From Methanosphaera sp. BMS (GTDB lineage Archaea; Methanobacteriota; Methanobacteria; Methanobacteriales; Methanobacteriaceae): a DNA stretch of 64,000 bases. Numbering within the stretch: position 1 is the stretch's first letter; each line of letters opens with the position of its first letter. A program made the position numbers and the translations under genes. The DNA is taken from the NCBI RefSeq assembly GCF_003268005.1, contig NZ_CP014213.1, forward strand, positions 1,488,001-1,552,000, given 5' to 3'. The notes below the pieces were generated by a model, which was not told the origin of the DNA, made no database searches, and saw only the letters and a list, made by a program, of their open reading frames with translations. Shown piece by piece: positions 38,453 through 47,997 of the stretch.

Positions 38453-39502
38453 ATGTTTTGTTTATTGTGTGATAGTCAGGAAAAGTTATATGACGGTCTT
38501 TGTAAGAAATGCTTTCTAGAGGAGTTTGAAGCCCTTAATGTACCGGATTATACTACATTTACTGTTTGTTCTCATTGTGGTGCGACTCTAAAGAAAAACA
38601 AGTGGCTCCAGGTAGGATACTTTGATGATGAAATAATAAATGATGCCATTCAGAAGAATATCGAAGTAAATCCCAAACTTGAGGATGTGGATATATACAC
38701 CGAGATAACCAATAATCGTGGAACCGTATATGAATGCATCATACATGTAAATGGAAGATTAATCGATACAGACATATCCAAAGAATATCCAATAGAAGTG
38801 AAAGTGGAAAAGGGAGTATGTCCTGATTGCAGCAAATTTCATTCAGGTTACTATGAAGCTGTTATCCAGCTTAGAGCCGATGACAGAAAACTGCTTGATG
38901 AAGAAGTTAAACAAGCGGATGAATTCATCTCGAATGAAATACAAAGATTATGTAAGACAAATAAACTGGCATATGTGACAGAACGTATTGTTCTGAAGGA
39001 GGGTATAGACTATCAGGTCGGCAGCTACAATGCAGTCCACAAGATTGTCGTTAACCTACAGAAACAATTCGGAGGAATAATTACCGAGTCACGTAAGATT
39101 GTCGGTCATGACAAGTCACGTAGTAAGGATCTGTATCGTTCATGGGTTTTACTTAGGCTTCCGTCATTTAATAAGAATGACTTTATAGAATATGATGACA
39201 AAATCATAAAGATTGAAAAAATCGGCAGTCATAAATTCTCGGGTATCAATCTTAAGGATTATTCAACCGAATCAATCAGCTGGAAGGAATATGACAATAT
39301 CAGGAAGATAGCCGACACCGATGATATTAAGCCTACCACCATCACCAACATTACCCCTAGTGAGGTTCAAGTGTTGGATCCGGATAATTATGACACGGTG
39401 GACTTAAAGAAGCTGGACGTTATGAATAATCTTAATATTGGAGAAGAGATTAATGTGATTAAAATCAAAAACACGGTATATGTCATACTGGATGACAAAT
39501 AG
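38453..39502 (+). CDS. Archaeal Nmd3-like ribosome assembly protein
   Basis: The 349-residue protein begins with zinc-binding cysteines CLLCDSQEKLYDGLCKKC, then CSHCGATL and CPDCSKFHSGYYEAVIQLR. Those match Nmd3, the eukaryotic 60S export adaptor; archaeal forms lack the export sequences and probably act in large-subunit maturation. ATG at 38453 has GTGAT at correct spacing and is preferred over GTG at 38441. It lies between aIF2-beta and tyrS. Confidence 0.87.
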   Translation: MFCLLCDSQEKLYDGLCKKCFLEEFEALNVPDYTTFTVCSHCGATLKKNKWLQVGYFDDEIINDAIQKNIEVNPKLEDVDIYTEITNNRGTVYECIIHVNGRLIDTDISKEYPIEVKVEKGVCPDCSKFHSGYYEAVIQLRADDRKLLDEEVKQADEFISNEIQRLCKTNKLAYVTERIVLKEGIDYQVGSYNAVHKIVVNLQKQFGGIITESRKIVGHDKSRSKDLYRSWVLLRLPSFNKNDFIEYDDKIIKIEKIGSHKFSGINLKDYSTESISWKEYDNIRKIADTDDIKPTTITNITPSEVQVLDPDNYDTVDLKKLDVMNNLNIGEEINVIKIKNTVYVILDDK

Positions 39503-39573
39503 TCTTAATGATTATAAAAGGTTAATAAGATGCGATTAAAATTATGAATTAGAAAATTTGGAGGAAAAAAATC

Positions 39574-40530
39574 ATGGATATTGAAGAAGCTATAGCCAAT
39601 ATTAGCAAGGATACGGCAGAAATTATTGAAGTTGACGAATTGAAGGAAATTTTAAAGAGAGATGATAAGACCGCATATGTAGGTTTTGAGCCATCAGGTA
39701 AGATACACCTTGGTCATGCATTGACAATCAAACGTATGAAGGCACTGCAGGATGCGGGTTTTAAGATTAAAATTTTCATAGCAGACCTTCACGCATACCT
39801 TAACGGTAAGGGAACATTGGAGGAAATCCAGGAAACCGCAAAGTACAACACCGAATGTTTCAAGGCGTTAGGCCTTAGCGAAGATACAGAGTTCATCCTA
39901 GGTTCTGACCGTATGAGTGCCGAGTACATGTTCAAAGTGTTTAAGGTAGCACAAACTGTTACAATACAAAGGGCACAGCGTAGTATGGCCCAGATTTCAA
40001 GGGATGAAACACATAACGTAGCCGAAGCACTGTATCCTATCATGCAGGCATTGGATATTGAAGATTTGGGCGTTGATGTTGCCGTTGGTGGTATGGAACA
40101 ACGTAAGATACACATGCTTGCAAGGGAAAGCCTGCCAAAATTCGGAATTTCTGCACCGGTATGTATTCATATACCACTTATACATGGAACAGACGGATCT
40201 GCTAAAATGTCCAGCAGCAAAGGTAACTTCATAGCAATAGATGACAATCCAAAGGATATCAAGACAAAAATCAACAAAAGCTTCTGTCCTGCAGGAGTGG
40301 TTGAGGATAACCCTGTTATGGAATTGGCACATTACTACATCTTTGATGAAAATGACAAGATACTAATTGAAAGACCGGAGAAATTTGGTGGAAACCTTGA
40401 ACTGACCGAAGAGGAATTGACTGACATCTATCAAAAGGGAGAACTTCACCCAATGGACTTGAAAAATACTGTCAGCAAATACATAATTGACAGGCTGGAA
40501 CCGGCAAGAGAATACATGGCAAATAGGTGA
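39574..40530 (+). CDS. tyrS: Tyrosyl-tRNA synthetase
   Basis: The class I signature appears as GKIHLGHA (HIGH) and KMSSSKG (KMSKS). AYVGFEPSG, DLHAYLNGKG and the tyrosine-site string YPIMQALDI agree with the archaeal TyrRS type. Length 318 without an S4 domain is normal in archaea. GGAGG lies nine bases before the ATG. The downstream 110-residue gene starts six bases after its stop. Confidence 0.95.
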   Translation: MDIEEAIANISKDTAEIIEVDELKEILKRDDKTAYVGFEPSGKIHLGHALTIKRMKALQDAGFKIKIFIADLHAYLNGKGTLEEIQETAKYNTECFKALGLSEDTEFILGSDRMSAEYMFKVFKVAQTVTIQRAQRSMAQISRDETHNVAEALYPIMQALDIEDLGVDVAVGGMEQRKIHMLARESLPKFGISAPVCIHIPLIHGTDGSAKMSSSKGNFIAIDDNPKDIKTKINKSFCPAGVVEDNPVMELAHYYIFDENDKILIERPEKFGGNLELTEEELTDIYQKGELHPMDLKNTVSKYIIDRLEPAREYMANR

Positions 40531-40536
40531 GCGTAA

Positions 40537-40869
40537 ATGGTTAAACATACAATGAGAGTATTATCAGGAATGAACCCTAGACAAGTGGATGAGATGATTA
40601 GCAAGTATCACTTAAACATGCTTCAGACAGATAAGGGAATATTGCTTTTTGAAGGTGAATTAGAGGACTTAAGAGAGGCTTCAAAGCATGTTGTCGATGT
40701 GATACTTCCACCTGGTCCAACCGTAAGTGAAATACAGGATGCCGTTGAAAAGTTTGACGTCAAACTCAAACAATCCGAGGACGGACCACAATTACACGGC
40801 AGACTAATAGACATTAACGATGCCATTAACTATATTGTGGATACCATGACGGAAAGATTAAATCTATAG
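40537..40869 (+). CDS. Hypothetical protein with internal duplication, coupled to tyrS
   Basis: The 110-residue soluble protein contains two copies of a roughly 38-residue unit. The first runs from VDEMISKYHLNMLQTDKG to HVVDVI; the second from IQDAVEKFDVKLKQSEDG to YIVDTM. Between them is PPGPTVS. Shared pattern: hydrophobic helix, then a D/E-G turn, then GELED/GRLID and a helix ending VD. GGTGA overlaps the tyrS stop, so it is translated with tyrS. No family recognised. Confidence 0.7.
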   Translation: MVKHTMRVLSGMNPRQVDEMISKYHLNMLQTDKGILLFEGELEDLREASKHVVDVILPPGPTVSEIQDAVEKFDVKLKQSEDGPQLHGRLIDINDAINYIVDTMTERLNL

Positions 40870-40946
40870 AAGCACCATAAATAAGAATATTATAATAGCT
40901 GAAAAAAATAATAATAAAAAAATAAATCAATAAAGGAATGATCAAT

Positions 40947-42170
40947 ATGAAAGCAGATTCAATAAAAATAGCTGATGGAGTATACTGGGTAGGAGCACTT
41001 GACTGGGATGCACGTGATTTTCATGGTTTTGCAGTCCCTGGTATGACATATAACGCATACCTCATATTTGGTGATGAAAAAACTGCACTTATAGATAATG
41101 TATATGATGGATTTTTCCCTGAAATGTGGGCAAGAATAGAAGATGCATTTGCAAAAGAGGACAAAGAAGTGGAAATTGATGCGCTTGTAATCAACCACAT
41201 CGAAAATGACCACATAGCATCCATCCCTGAATTTCTGGAAAAATTCCCTGACATTGAATGCCTATGTACACAGGCAGCAAGCATGGGTATAAAAAGACAA
41301 CATCACTGTCTAGCAGACAGGGAATTTACCATCATCTCCACAGGGGATACACTTGATTTGGGCGGTAAAACATTTACATTCATCAACGCACCAATGCTAC
41401 ACTGGCCTGACAGTAACTTCACTTTATACAATGAAGAAGGAATTCTATTTTCCAACGATGCATTCGGTCAGCACATCTGTGAAAGCAAAAGATATGACGT
41501 TGACATCGACCCTGGATACCTGGAGTTACACGCAAAAAGATTTTATGCAAACCTAGTGCAGCTATCCGCATCAATGGTACTTGCAAAGGTTACTGAAATG
41601 ACACAGGCAGGATACCTTGACAACCTTACGATGATTGCACCTTGTCATGGCCAAATATGGAAAAACCCATCCACAATTGTTGACTTGTATGCCAAATGGG
41701 CTAAAGGTGAAGCTGATGACAAGATAACCGTTATTTATGAAACCATGCATCACTCTACCCAAAAGATGGCTCATCAGATTGCTGAAGGAATAATGTCCGA
41801 GGGCGTTGAAACCAAGATGCACTTCATCAGATATGACCCCGAGTCAGATATACTTGCCGACATATTGGACAGTAAGGCAATAGTTGTTGGTGTACCTACC
41901 ATGATGAACAACCCTTATCCAAAGATTGGAAACCTACTGTCATATCTTGATTGTGTAAGTCCTGCAAATACCGGCGTACGTAAAAAAGCAGTTGTATTCT
42001 CATCCAAAGGATGGGCAGGAGGAGCAATACCTAAACTTACCTCAAGATTAACCGATGCAGGTTTCGATGTTCTGGATGAATCCGTTGAGGAAATCTACGT
42101 ACCTGATGACAATGACATGGAAAAATGTTATGACTTGGGTAAAAAATTAGCAAAAATGATTAAGGAATAA
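40947..42170 (+). CDS. fprA: F420H2 oxidase, flavodiiron protein
   Basis: FprA reduces O2 to water with F420H2 and protects methanogens from oxygen. The N-terminal metallo-beta-lactamase-like domain carries the diiron motif HIENDH (H84, E86, D88, H89) and FSNDAFGQH; CHGQIW follows. The C-terminal flavodoxin domain has VIYETMHHST and the FMN loop VGVPTMMNNPYP. Length 407 is typical. ATG at 40947 has GGAATGATC upstream, preferred to the ATG at 40938. It has its own promoter region after the 110-residue gene. Confidence 0.94.
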   Translation: MKADSIKIADGVYWVGALDWDARDFHGFAVPGMTYNAYLIFGDEKTALIDNVYDGFFPEMWARIEDAFAKEDKEVEIDALVINHIENDHIASIPEFLEKFPDIECLCTQAASMGIKRQHHCLADREFTIISTGDTLDLGGKTFTFINAPMLHWPDSNFTLYNEEGILFSNDAFGQHICESKRYDVDIDPGYLELHAKRFYANLVQLSASMVLAKVTEMTQAGYLDNLTMIAPCHGQIWKNPSTIVDLYAKWAKGEADDKITVIYETMHHSTQKMAHQIAEGIMSEGVETKMHFIRYDPESDILADILDSKAIVVGVPTMMNNPYPKIGNLLSYLDCVSPANTGVRKKAVVFSSKGWAGGAIPKLTSRLTDAGFDVLDESVEEIYVPDDNDMEKCYDLGKKLAKMIKE

Positions 42171-42172
42171 CC

Positions 42173-42265
42173 ATATTCATATTTTATGATTATGAATATT
42201 CATCCGATATTATAAACTTCGATTAACGTGTTTTGGAATTCAGCTTCCAAAATCTTACTTTTTTT
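42173..42265 (+). terminator. Two hairpins between convergent fprA and tmk
   Basis: The first has arms ATATTCATA (42173-42181) and TATGAATAT (42191-42199). The second has arms TTTTGGAA (42231-42238) and TTCCAAAA (42245-42252) with a 6-base loop, followed by a T-rich tract (CTTACTTTTTTT to 42265). The second is a good intrinsic-terminator-like element for fprA. Confidence 0.6.
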
Positions 42266-42300
42266 GGAAATGATTTTGATAAAAAAATAATTATAGGGGA

Positions 42301-42888
42301 TTATTTGTTGAATAATCTGTTGTCAATCACGTCCCTTATGTTTTTTTGTACCTTATTGACATTTGGATATGCCGATATTTTTATCGTGTTCTTATATCTT
42401 AGGAGTTTAAGATAGTTCTGTCTTGTTTTTCTCAGAAACTGCATGTTTTCAAATACTTCTTCGCCTTCACATCTTTTGATTGCAATGTTTTCATTCAAGT
42501 CAAGCAGTATCAACAAATCAGGTCTTGGAGTATGCTGATTTATCTGATAAATCCATTTAGGAGTGATAGAATAATTATTCTGATAACATATACTTGAATA
42601 AAATGACCTGTCACTTAACAGAAGATTATTTGGGTTGTGCTTATACTTCAATATTTCCTCTTTCTGAGTTAACCTGTCTGCAGCGAATAATAATGCCAGG
42701 ATTTGTTGGTTATTGTCCTTTAATGAATCATCGTTTTTCAGTTCTTGTCTTAATAATTGTCCTACAGGTGAATCTGTTGGTTCTACGATTCTTTTTGTAT
42801 CAATACCCTTAGAATTGTAATACTTTTCTAAAAGATTTGCGTGTGTGGATTTTCCCACCCCGTCGATTCCTTCCAATACTACGTACAT
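42301..42888 (-). CDS. tmk: Thymidylate kinase
   Basis: Tmk phosphorylates dTMP to dTDP. The P-loop is EGIDGVGKST (residues 6-15), the DRX motif is LSDRSFYSS, and the dTMP-binding RIVEPTDSPVGQLLR precedes it. Length 195 is normal. The ATG at 42888 has AGGGTAGGA upstream. It diverges from the U32 gene and converges with fprA. Confidence 0.93.
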   Translation of the reverse strand: MYVVLEGIDGVGKSTHANLLEKYYNSKGIDTKRIVEPTDSPVGQLLRQELKNDDSLKDNNQQILALLFAADRLTQKEEILKYKHNPNNLLLSDRSFYSSICYQNNYSITPKWIYQINQHTPRPDLLILLDLNENIAIKRCEGEEVFENMQFLRKTRQNYLKLLRYKNTIKISAYPNVNKVQKNIRDVIDNRLFNK

Positions 42889-42972
42889 GTTCCTACCCTA
42901 TTTAACTGTTAAGTAAATATATCTTAAATTAAATATAAAAGTATATGCTTTAATTTGTGGGAGGAATTTTTC

Positions 42973-45468
42973 TTGGATAATGAATGTAAGGTATTGTCAC
43001 CTGTAGGTAGTATGGATGTGTTGAAGGCCAGCGTATTTAGTGGTGCCGATTATGTGTATCTGTCCGGTAAAATGTATGGTGCCAGAGATTATGCCAGCAA
43101 TTTTACGCATAAGGAACTTGAAAAGGCCATTGAATTTTGTCATAACTTCAATGTGGGAGTATTTGTTACTGTCAACACTTCAATTCTTGAAAGAGAGATA
43201 ACTGATGTGTTGGATTATGTGTATTTCCTGTATACACAGGGTGTGGATGCAGTTATCGTGGAGGATATAGGACTTGCATCCATCATTAATAAATTAATAC
43301 CTAACCTGGATTTGCATGCATCCACTCAGATGACCATTTATGATTACAGCATGATTAAGTATCTGGAGGATAACGGATTTGTAAATGCCAACATCTCCCG
43401 GGAGGTACCGTTGAGGCGTATAAAATCAATCATGCAAAAGCTTAGAAAATATGACCATAAGATTAAGATAGAGGTTTTTGCCCATGGGGCATTATGTTAC
43501 TCCTACTCCGGCAGGTGTTTGATGTCATCGTTTTTAGGCGGTCGCAGCGGTAATCGTGGATTGTGTGCACAGCCATGCAGGATGAGATATGCTCTTTTGG
43601 ACAAGTATCATGGAAGAGTTTGTGAGGATACGTACCTGTTGAGCACTAAGGATTTATGCACCTATGATGATGTTTCCCAATTAGTGGATTGTGGCGTGGA
43701 TTGTCTTAAAATAGAAGGTCGTATGAAGTCAAGGGAGTATGTCTCCAGTACCACCCATGCATACAGGAATGCTGTTGATGGAAATATCTGCAAAGAGGAC
43801 AAGTTTCTTCTTAATCTGGCATTCAATAGAAGTCTTACGGGCGGTTATATTATGGATAATGATGCTTCGGAGGTTGTGGGCAGAAACCAGCCCGGAAGTA
43901 ACGGTTATCCCGTAGGTGTGGTGAGCAAGTCCAACTCCAAAAAAATTACCATTAAGCTTCTTAATAGGGATTATCCCATCATGTTTAGCAATGGCGATGG
44001 ATTGAAGTTTGAATTTGACAATAAGAGTTATGGAATGTATGTTACGAAGATTTTCGATCAGAGCAAATATAAACTCATAATAGCAAATGATAAGAATATT
44101 TTCCTGAATGAGGGTACGTTGGTCTATATCACGTATTCCAAATATCTTCATGACAGGACAAAAGCAATAATAAATGAAAGGCACATCAATAAAATACCTC
44201 TTGACTTGGAAATTAACGTGAATGATGAAAGACAACTTGAAGTAAAATGTATGCTTGAAAACAGCAAAAAATCATTCAACTATCTATCTGATGAAAAGTT
44301 CCAAAAAGCACAGAAAAGGCCTTTAAGCAGAGAATCTGTAAACAAACAACTCTCAAAGACGGGTGAAAGCAAATTCATTGTAAACAGCATTAGCTATAAA
44401 AATTTCCCAGATGACCTGTTCATGCCAATATCCACACTTAACGAGATTAGAAGACAGCTGATTAAAAAGCTTAAAAAGGAACTGGATAACCTTTACACTC
44501 CTGACAAAGAGGAAATAAGAAATATTAAGGAGAATATTAGCAACTTCAAGAAGACATATTACGCAAAAAAGGAACAGATTAAATCAATAACACACCATGA
44601 ATCCATAAAATCCGATAAGAAGTGGAATGTCTACATACAAAACATGAAACAGGCAGAACTGATTGAAAATTACAAATTTATCAATGGCGTGTACTATGAC
44701 GGGTCATATAACTATGACAACATGCATGACTACTCAAGGGGTATGTATGATGAGCTATACATGTTAAATGAGATACTGCCCGATAGCACCGATCTGGTAT
44801 GGGTACTTCCACAGCTACTGCTTGATGAGGACTTTGCCCATATCAGCGAAATACTCCTGAAATTGGAACGTGACGAGATTGATGTGAAGTTACAGACTGA
44901 TTCGATTGGTGTGGCCGACAATATGGATGCTATATTCTACGGCAATTACCTTAACGTCTACAATAACTATTCCATAAAAAAGTTAAGTGAAAAAAATCTC
45001 TTTGAAAGGTTGGTTGTATCCAATGAAATTTCAATCAATGACGTGAAAATGTTGCATTCGGATGATTGCGAATTGGAATATGTGTTGTTTGGATATAATC
45101 AGCTGATGATTTCAAGGGATGACTTTGAGGATGTCATTGATGAAAGAATATCCAATCAATATTATTTGAAGGATAAGCGTGACAATGAGTATCCGTTGGT
45201 ATTTGACTGCAATGGCAATAGTCATATCTATGATTACCGGATTGCCAATCTGGCAGGTCGTCTTGATGAGTTTGGAGATAGTGGAATTGACGTATTGAGT
45301 ATTGACTTAAGGCACTTGAATAGTACTGACAGCAGGAGGGTACTGGATTACTTTGAACGGGTTACGGACCATTATAATCCAGACGAATGCAATTTGGAAT
45401 TGACAGATAACAACAATTTCTATGAATTGAATATTGAAAAGGGATTGTTTATTAATAAATCCAAGTAA
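42973..45468 (+). CDS. U32 family peptidase-like protein, long form
   Basis: The 831-residue protein has the U32 N-terminal barrel: SPVGSMDVLKASVFSGADYV, LHASTQMT and the signature FAHGALCYSYSGRCLMSSFL. The cluster cysteines follow in GNRGLCAQPCRM, then DLCTYDDV and CLKIEGRMKS. A DUF3656-like and further C-terminal part follows. Bacterial long relatives such as RlhA hydroxylate 23S rRNA, so an RNA-modifying role is possible; true protease activity is doubtful. TTG at 42973 is chosen because GGGAGG lies eight bases upstream. Confidence 0.88.
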   Translation: MDNECKVLSPVGSMDVLKASVFSGADYVYLSGKMYGARDYASNFTHKELEKAIEFCHNFNVGVFVTVNTSILEREITDVLDYVYFLYTQGVDAVIVEDIGLASIINKLIPNLDLHASTQMTIYDYSMIKYLEDNGFVNANISREVPLRRIKSIMQKLRKYDHKIKIEVFAHGALCYSYSGRCLMSSFLGGRSGNRGLCAQPCRMRYALLDKYHGRVCEDTYLLSTKDLCTYDDVSQLVDCGVDCLKIEGRMKSREYVSSTTHAYRNAVDGNICKEDKFLLNLAFNRSLTGGYIMDNDASEVVGRNQPGSNGYPVGVVSKSNSKKITIKLLNRDYPIMFSNGDGLKFEFDNKSYGMYVTKIFDQSKYKLIIANDKNIFLNEGTLVYITYSKYLHDRTKAIINERHINKIPLDLEINVNDERQLEVKCMLENSKKSFNYLSDEKFQKAQKRPLSRESVNKQLSKTGESKFIVNSISYKNFPDDLFMPISTLNEIRRQLIKKLKKELDNLYTPDKEEIRNIKENISNFKKTYYAKKEQIKSITHHESIKSDKKWNVYIQNMKQAELIENYKFINGVYYDGSYNYDNMHDYSRGMYDELYMLNEILPDSTDLVWVLPQLLLDEDFAHISEILLKLERDEIDVKLQTDSIGVADNMDAIFYGNYLNVYNNYSIKKLSEKNLFERLVVSNEISINDVKMLHSDDCELEYVLFGYNQLMISRDDFEDVIDERISNQYYLKDKRDNEYPLVFDCNGNSHIYDYRIANLAGRLDEFGDSGIDVLSIDLRHLNSTDSRRVLDYFERVTDHYNPDECNLELTDNNNFYELNIEKGLFINKSK

Positions 45469-45581
45469 TTAAATTTCATGATAAAAATGGACATTATTGA
45501 TTCATTTACACCCCCTTTTTTTATTGAATACCCTATTTTTGAAAGATTTAATTATCAACAAAAAAAGTATCATAAAAATTT

Positions 45582-45595
45582 TTAGGTATACCTAA
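45582..45595. promoter_or_regulatory. DtxR/IdeR-like palindromic operator next to a TATA box
   Basis: TTAGGTATACCTAA is a perfect 14-base palindrome. It lies just before TTTATATATTGG (about 45597-45608), so it overlaps the TFB recognition position of the methyltransferase promoter. Its TNAGG...CCTNA arms resemble sites of DtxR-family metal-dependent repressors. Confidence 0.55.
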
Positions 45596-45657
45596 ATTTA
45601 TATATTGGATAAATGACATAACATAACACAACAAAAAAAATACAAGGAGACAACAAG

Positions 45658-46467
45658 ATGACCGAAAAAGTAGACTTAAGTTCAGTAAGTGAAACCATGC
45701 TAGTCCCATTATATGCCAGAGCAATAGAAAGCAAAAAAGAAAATCCAGAATTCATTGACAAAACGGCAATACATGTAATGGACAACCTAGATTATGACTT
45801 CAAAAAACGATTCAAACAATCAACCAACAAACTTAACTTCTGGGGATGCTCGGCAAGAACCGTGATACTGGACAGAGAAGCAAAAAACTTCATCGACAAA
45901 AATCCAGAGTGTACTGTGATAAACATAGCATGCGGACTGGATGACAGATTCACCAGAGTGGACAACGGACAAATCCAATGGTACAACATCGACTTTCAAG
46001 AGGTTATAAATCTAAGAGAAAAACTCATAAAAACAAATCCCCGAGTAAAAAACATAGCCTCATCAGCAATGGACTTCAAATGGATAGACCAAATAGACGA
46101 TAAAGAAAACGTGCTGATAATAGCCGAAGGATTCTTAATGTACCTTGATGAACATGAGGTAAAGGAATTATTTGACAAGATATCAGAAAGCTTCACAAAT
46201 ATGGAGTTACTCATTGAATTAATGGCCGAATGGATGGTCAAAAACCAGAAAGTACATGACACCACACGAACCACAGGTGCAGTATTTAAATGGGGCGTAA
46301 AAGACGGAAAAGACTTTGAAAGGCTATGTCCCGAATTTAGGCTAATTGCCGAGTACAACCTAACCGACAAGATGAAAGATTACTCACCAATATTTATCAG
46401 AATAATATCCCCATTTTTAAAGAGTAGAAACAATAGAATAGCCAAGTATGAAAAAATGCAAATATGA
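45658..46467 (+). CDS. LCMT/PPM1-family class I methyltransferase (COG3315-like)
   Basis: The 269-residue protein has ARAIESKKENPEFIDKTA at the N-terminus and the SAM motif VINIACGLDDRF, then WYNIDFQEV and IIAEGFLMYLDEHEV. These match the leucine carboxyl methyltransferase-like family often annotated as polyketide-type O-methyltransferases. The substrate is unknown. GGAG precedes the ATG. A DtxR-like palindrome overlaps the promoter, suggesting metal-linked control. Confidence 0.85.
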   Translation: MTEKVDLSSVSETMLVPLYARAIESKKENPEFIDKTAIHVMDNLDYDFKKRFKQSTNKLNFWGCSARTVILDREAKNFIDKNPECTVINIACGLDDRFTRVDNGQIQWYNIDFQEVINLREKLIKTNPRVKNIASSAMDFKWIDQIDDKENVLIIAEGFLMYLDEHEVKELFDKISESFTNMELLIELMAEWMVKNQKVHDTTRTTGAVFKWGVKDGKDFERLCPEFRLIAEYNLTDKMKDYSPIFIRIISPFLKSRNNRIAKYEKMQI

Positions 46468-46584
46468 CCATAACCACCCCCTTTTTCAATTATTTTTTTT
46501 AAATTTAATCAACATCCACTTTCATCAATATGACAAAAGCAAATTCAAAAAGAATTAAATCATATAAGCAACAAAGTGGAATAC

Positions 46585-47163
46585 ATGACAACAGGTGACA
46601 AATTAATAGACATACTCAACCAAGAAAATCATATAGTTATTGCCGAACTAATGAATGATGAAATGAAAAAACAGGTCCTTCAGCATGAAATGAAACGACT
46701 CGAAGAACTGGTCCCATTTATCAACAAAGGGATGCAGGAAGCCTTTGAAGAAAAAGAAGCAATAGTAATTGTAATGGACAATACAATAGAGCACATACGA
46801 GCTACAAATCCAAGTGATCCCGATGCGGGCGGATTTACCCTTCAAACAGAAAACGGTAAAATCATAGGCGAGGCAATATATGATGAAGAGGAACTTGAAG
46901 ACCTGAGAGATGATCCCAATTCATACTTCATATCAGAAAATTTCGTCATGTATACTGATTTAGCCACTCCAGGTGAAAAGCAGTTCTTTGTAGTTGACAG
47001 CACAAACAGTAACTTCTTTACTGACAAAGACCTTGAAAGCATTGTAAGCAGCCTGACAGTTGCAATACCATCCACACCTACAGACCATTACATTAAGGAC
47101 TGCTTTGAATTGCCTCATGAAGACAAACTAGGAACGTTGATTATAGGATTACAGAGTAGATAA
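46585..47163 (+). CDS. Hypothetical cytoplasmic protein upstream of a QueG-like gene
   Basis: The 192-residue acidic protein has no membrane segment. Visible pieces are ENHIVIAELMNDEMKKQVLQ and an alpha/beta C-terminal half ending DKLGTLIIGLQSR. ATG at 46585 is used; GTG at 46576 is the longer option. It ends two bases before the next gene, so the two are co-transcribed. No family recognised. Confidence 0.65.
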   Translation: MTTGDKLIDILNQENHIVIAELMNDEMKKQVLQHEMKRLEELVPFINKGMQEAFEEKEAIVIVMDNTIEHIRATNPSDPDAGGFTLQTENGKIIGEAIYDEEELEDLRDDPNSYFISENFVMYTDLATPGEKQFFVVDSTNSNFFTDKDLESIVSSLTVAIPSTPTDHYIKDCFELPHEDKLGTLIIGLQSR

Positions 47164-47165
47164 AG

Positions 47166-47864
47166 ATGAGAGTAATAGAACTTTTAGAAAATCTTAGTGA
47201 CATCTACGGCATAGCGGATTTCAATAAGAATAAGGATGAACTGATAGAAAGCTACGGTGAAGATATCTGCAGATATCCATATGCAATAGCAATCGGCCAT
47301 AAGATGATAGAGGAGATAATTGAAAAGATACCGCTGACATACAATGATGACAAACTGGCACAAGAATACCTTGACGAATACTTCAATTCACATCAGAGAG
47401 TATCCGAGATAGCGGGCAAAATTGCAAATCTCATCCAAGAGGAAGGATATCATGCAGTAATATTGGACGTATCGGGAAAGAGTGAAGAGTTAAACCTCAA
47501 ACAATCATTCAGCAATAAGGCCAGTGCTAACCTTGCAGGCATAGGATGGCTTGGAAAAAACAATCTATTAACTACCGAAGAGTTTGGTCCTAGATTAACG
47601 TGGGCTACAATACTTACAGACATGCCATTATCAGACTATGCCGGAGAGCCCATGGAGTCATTGTGTGATGAATGTACAATCTGTGTAAAGGCATGTCCAG
47701 GTAAGGCAATAATCGATGATTCCAATCCCAAAATATCATATAATCCTGAGAAATGTGGTGAATTCCTATTTAAAAGAAGGGATGAAGGCCATCCTGTAGC
47801 ATGTGGTATGTGTCTGTACATATGTCCATTCGGCAACAGCAAAGTGGAACAGTTGACCAGATAA
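47166..47864 (+). CDS. QueG-like double 4Fe-4S protein (epoxyqueuosine reductase-related)
   Basis: The 232-residue protein has two ferredoxin-type cluster motifs: CDECTICVKACPGKAI and CGMCLYICPFGN. Upstream is ASANLAGIGWLGKNNLL with FGPRLTWATILTD, the QueG-type core. True QueG is longer and cobalamin-dependent; this shorter form may reduce another substrate. It follows the hypothetical gene by two bases. Confidence 0.78.
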   Translation: MRVIELLENLSDIYGIADFNKNKDELIESYGEDICRYPYAIAIGHKMIEEIIEKIPLTYNDDKLAQEYLDEYFNSHQRVSEIAGKIANLIQEEGYHAVILDVSGKSEELNLKQSFSNKASANLAGIGWLGKNNLLTTEEFGPRLTWATILTDMPLSDYAGEPMESLCDECTICVKACPGKAIIDDSNPKISYNPEKCGEFLFKRRDEGHPVACGMCLYICPFGNSKVEQLTR

Positions 47865-47997
47865 ATAAATCCCCATTTATTTTTTTAGCATTTGACAAAA
47901 AACTTTTAACAAGTTTAAAGAGAATGTACTGAAAAAAATAGGAATATAACTTATAAAACAGAACATTAATTAATATATTTTCAAGGAAACGGTTAAA

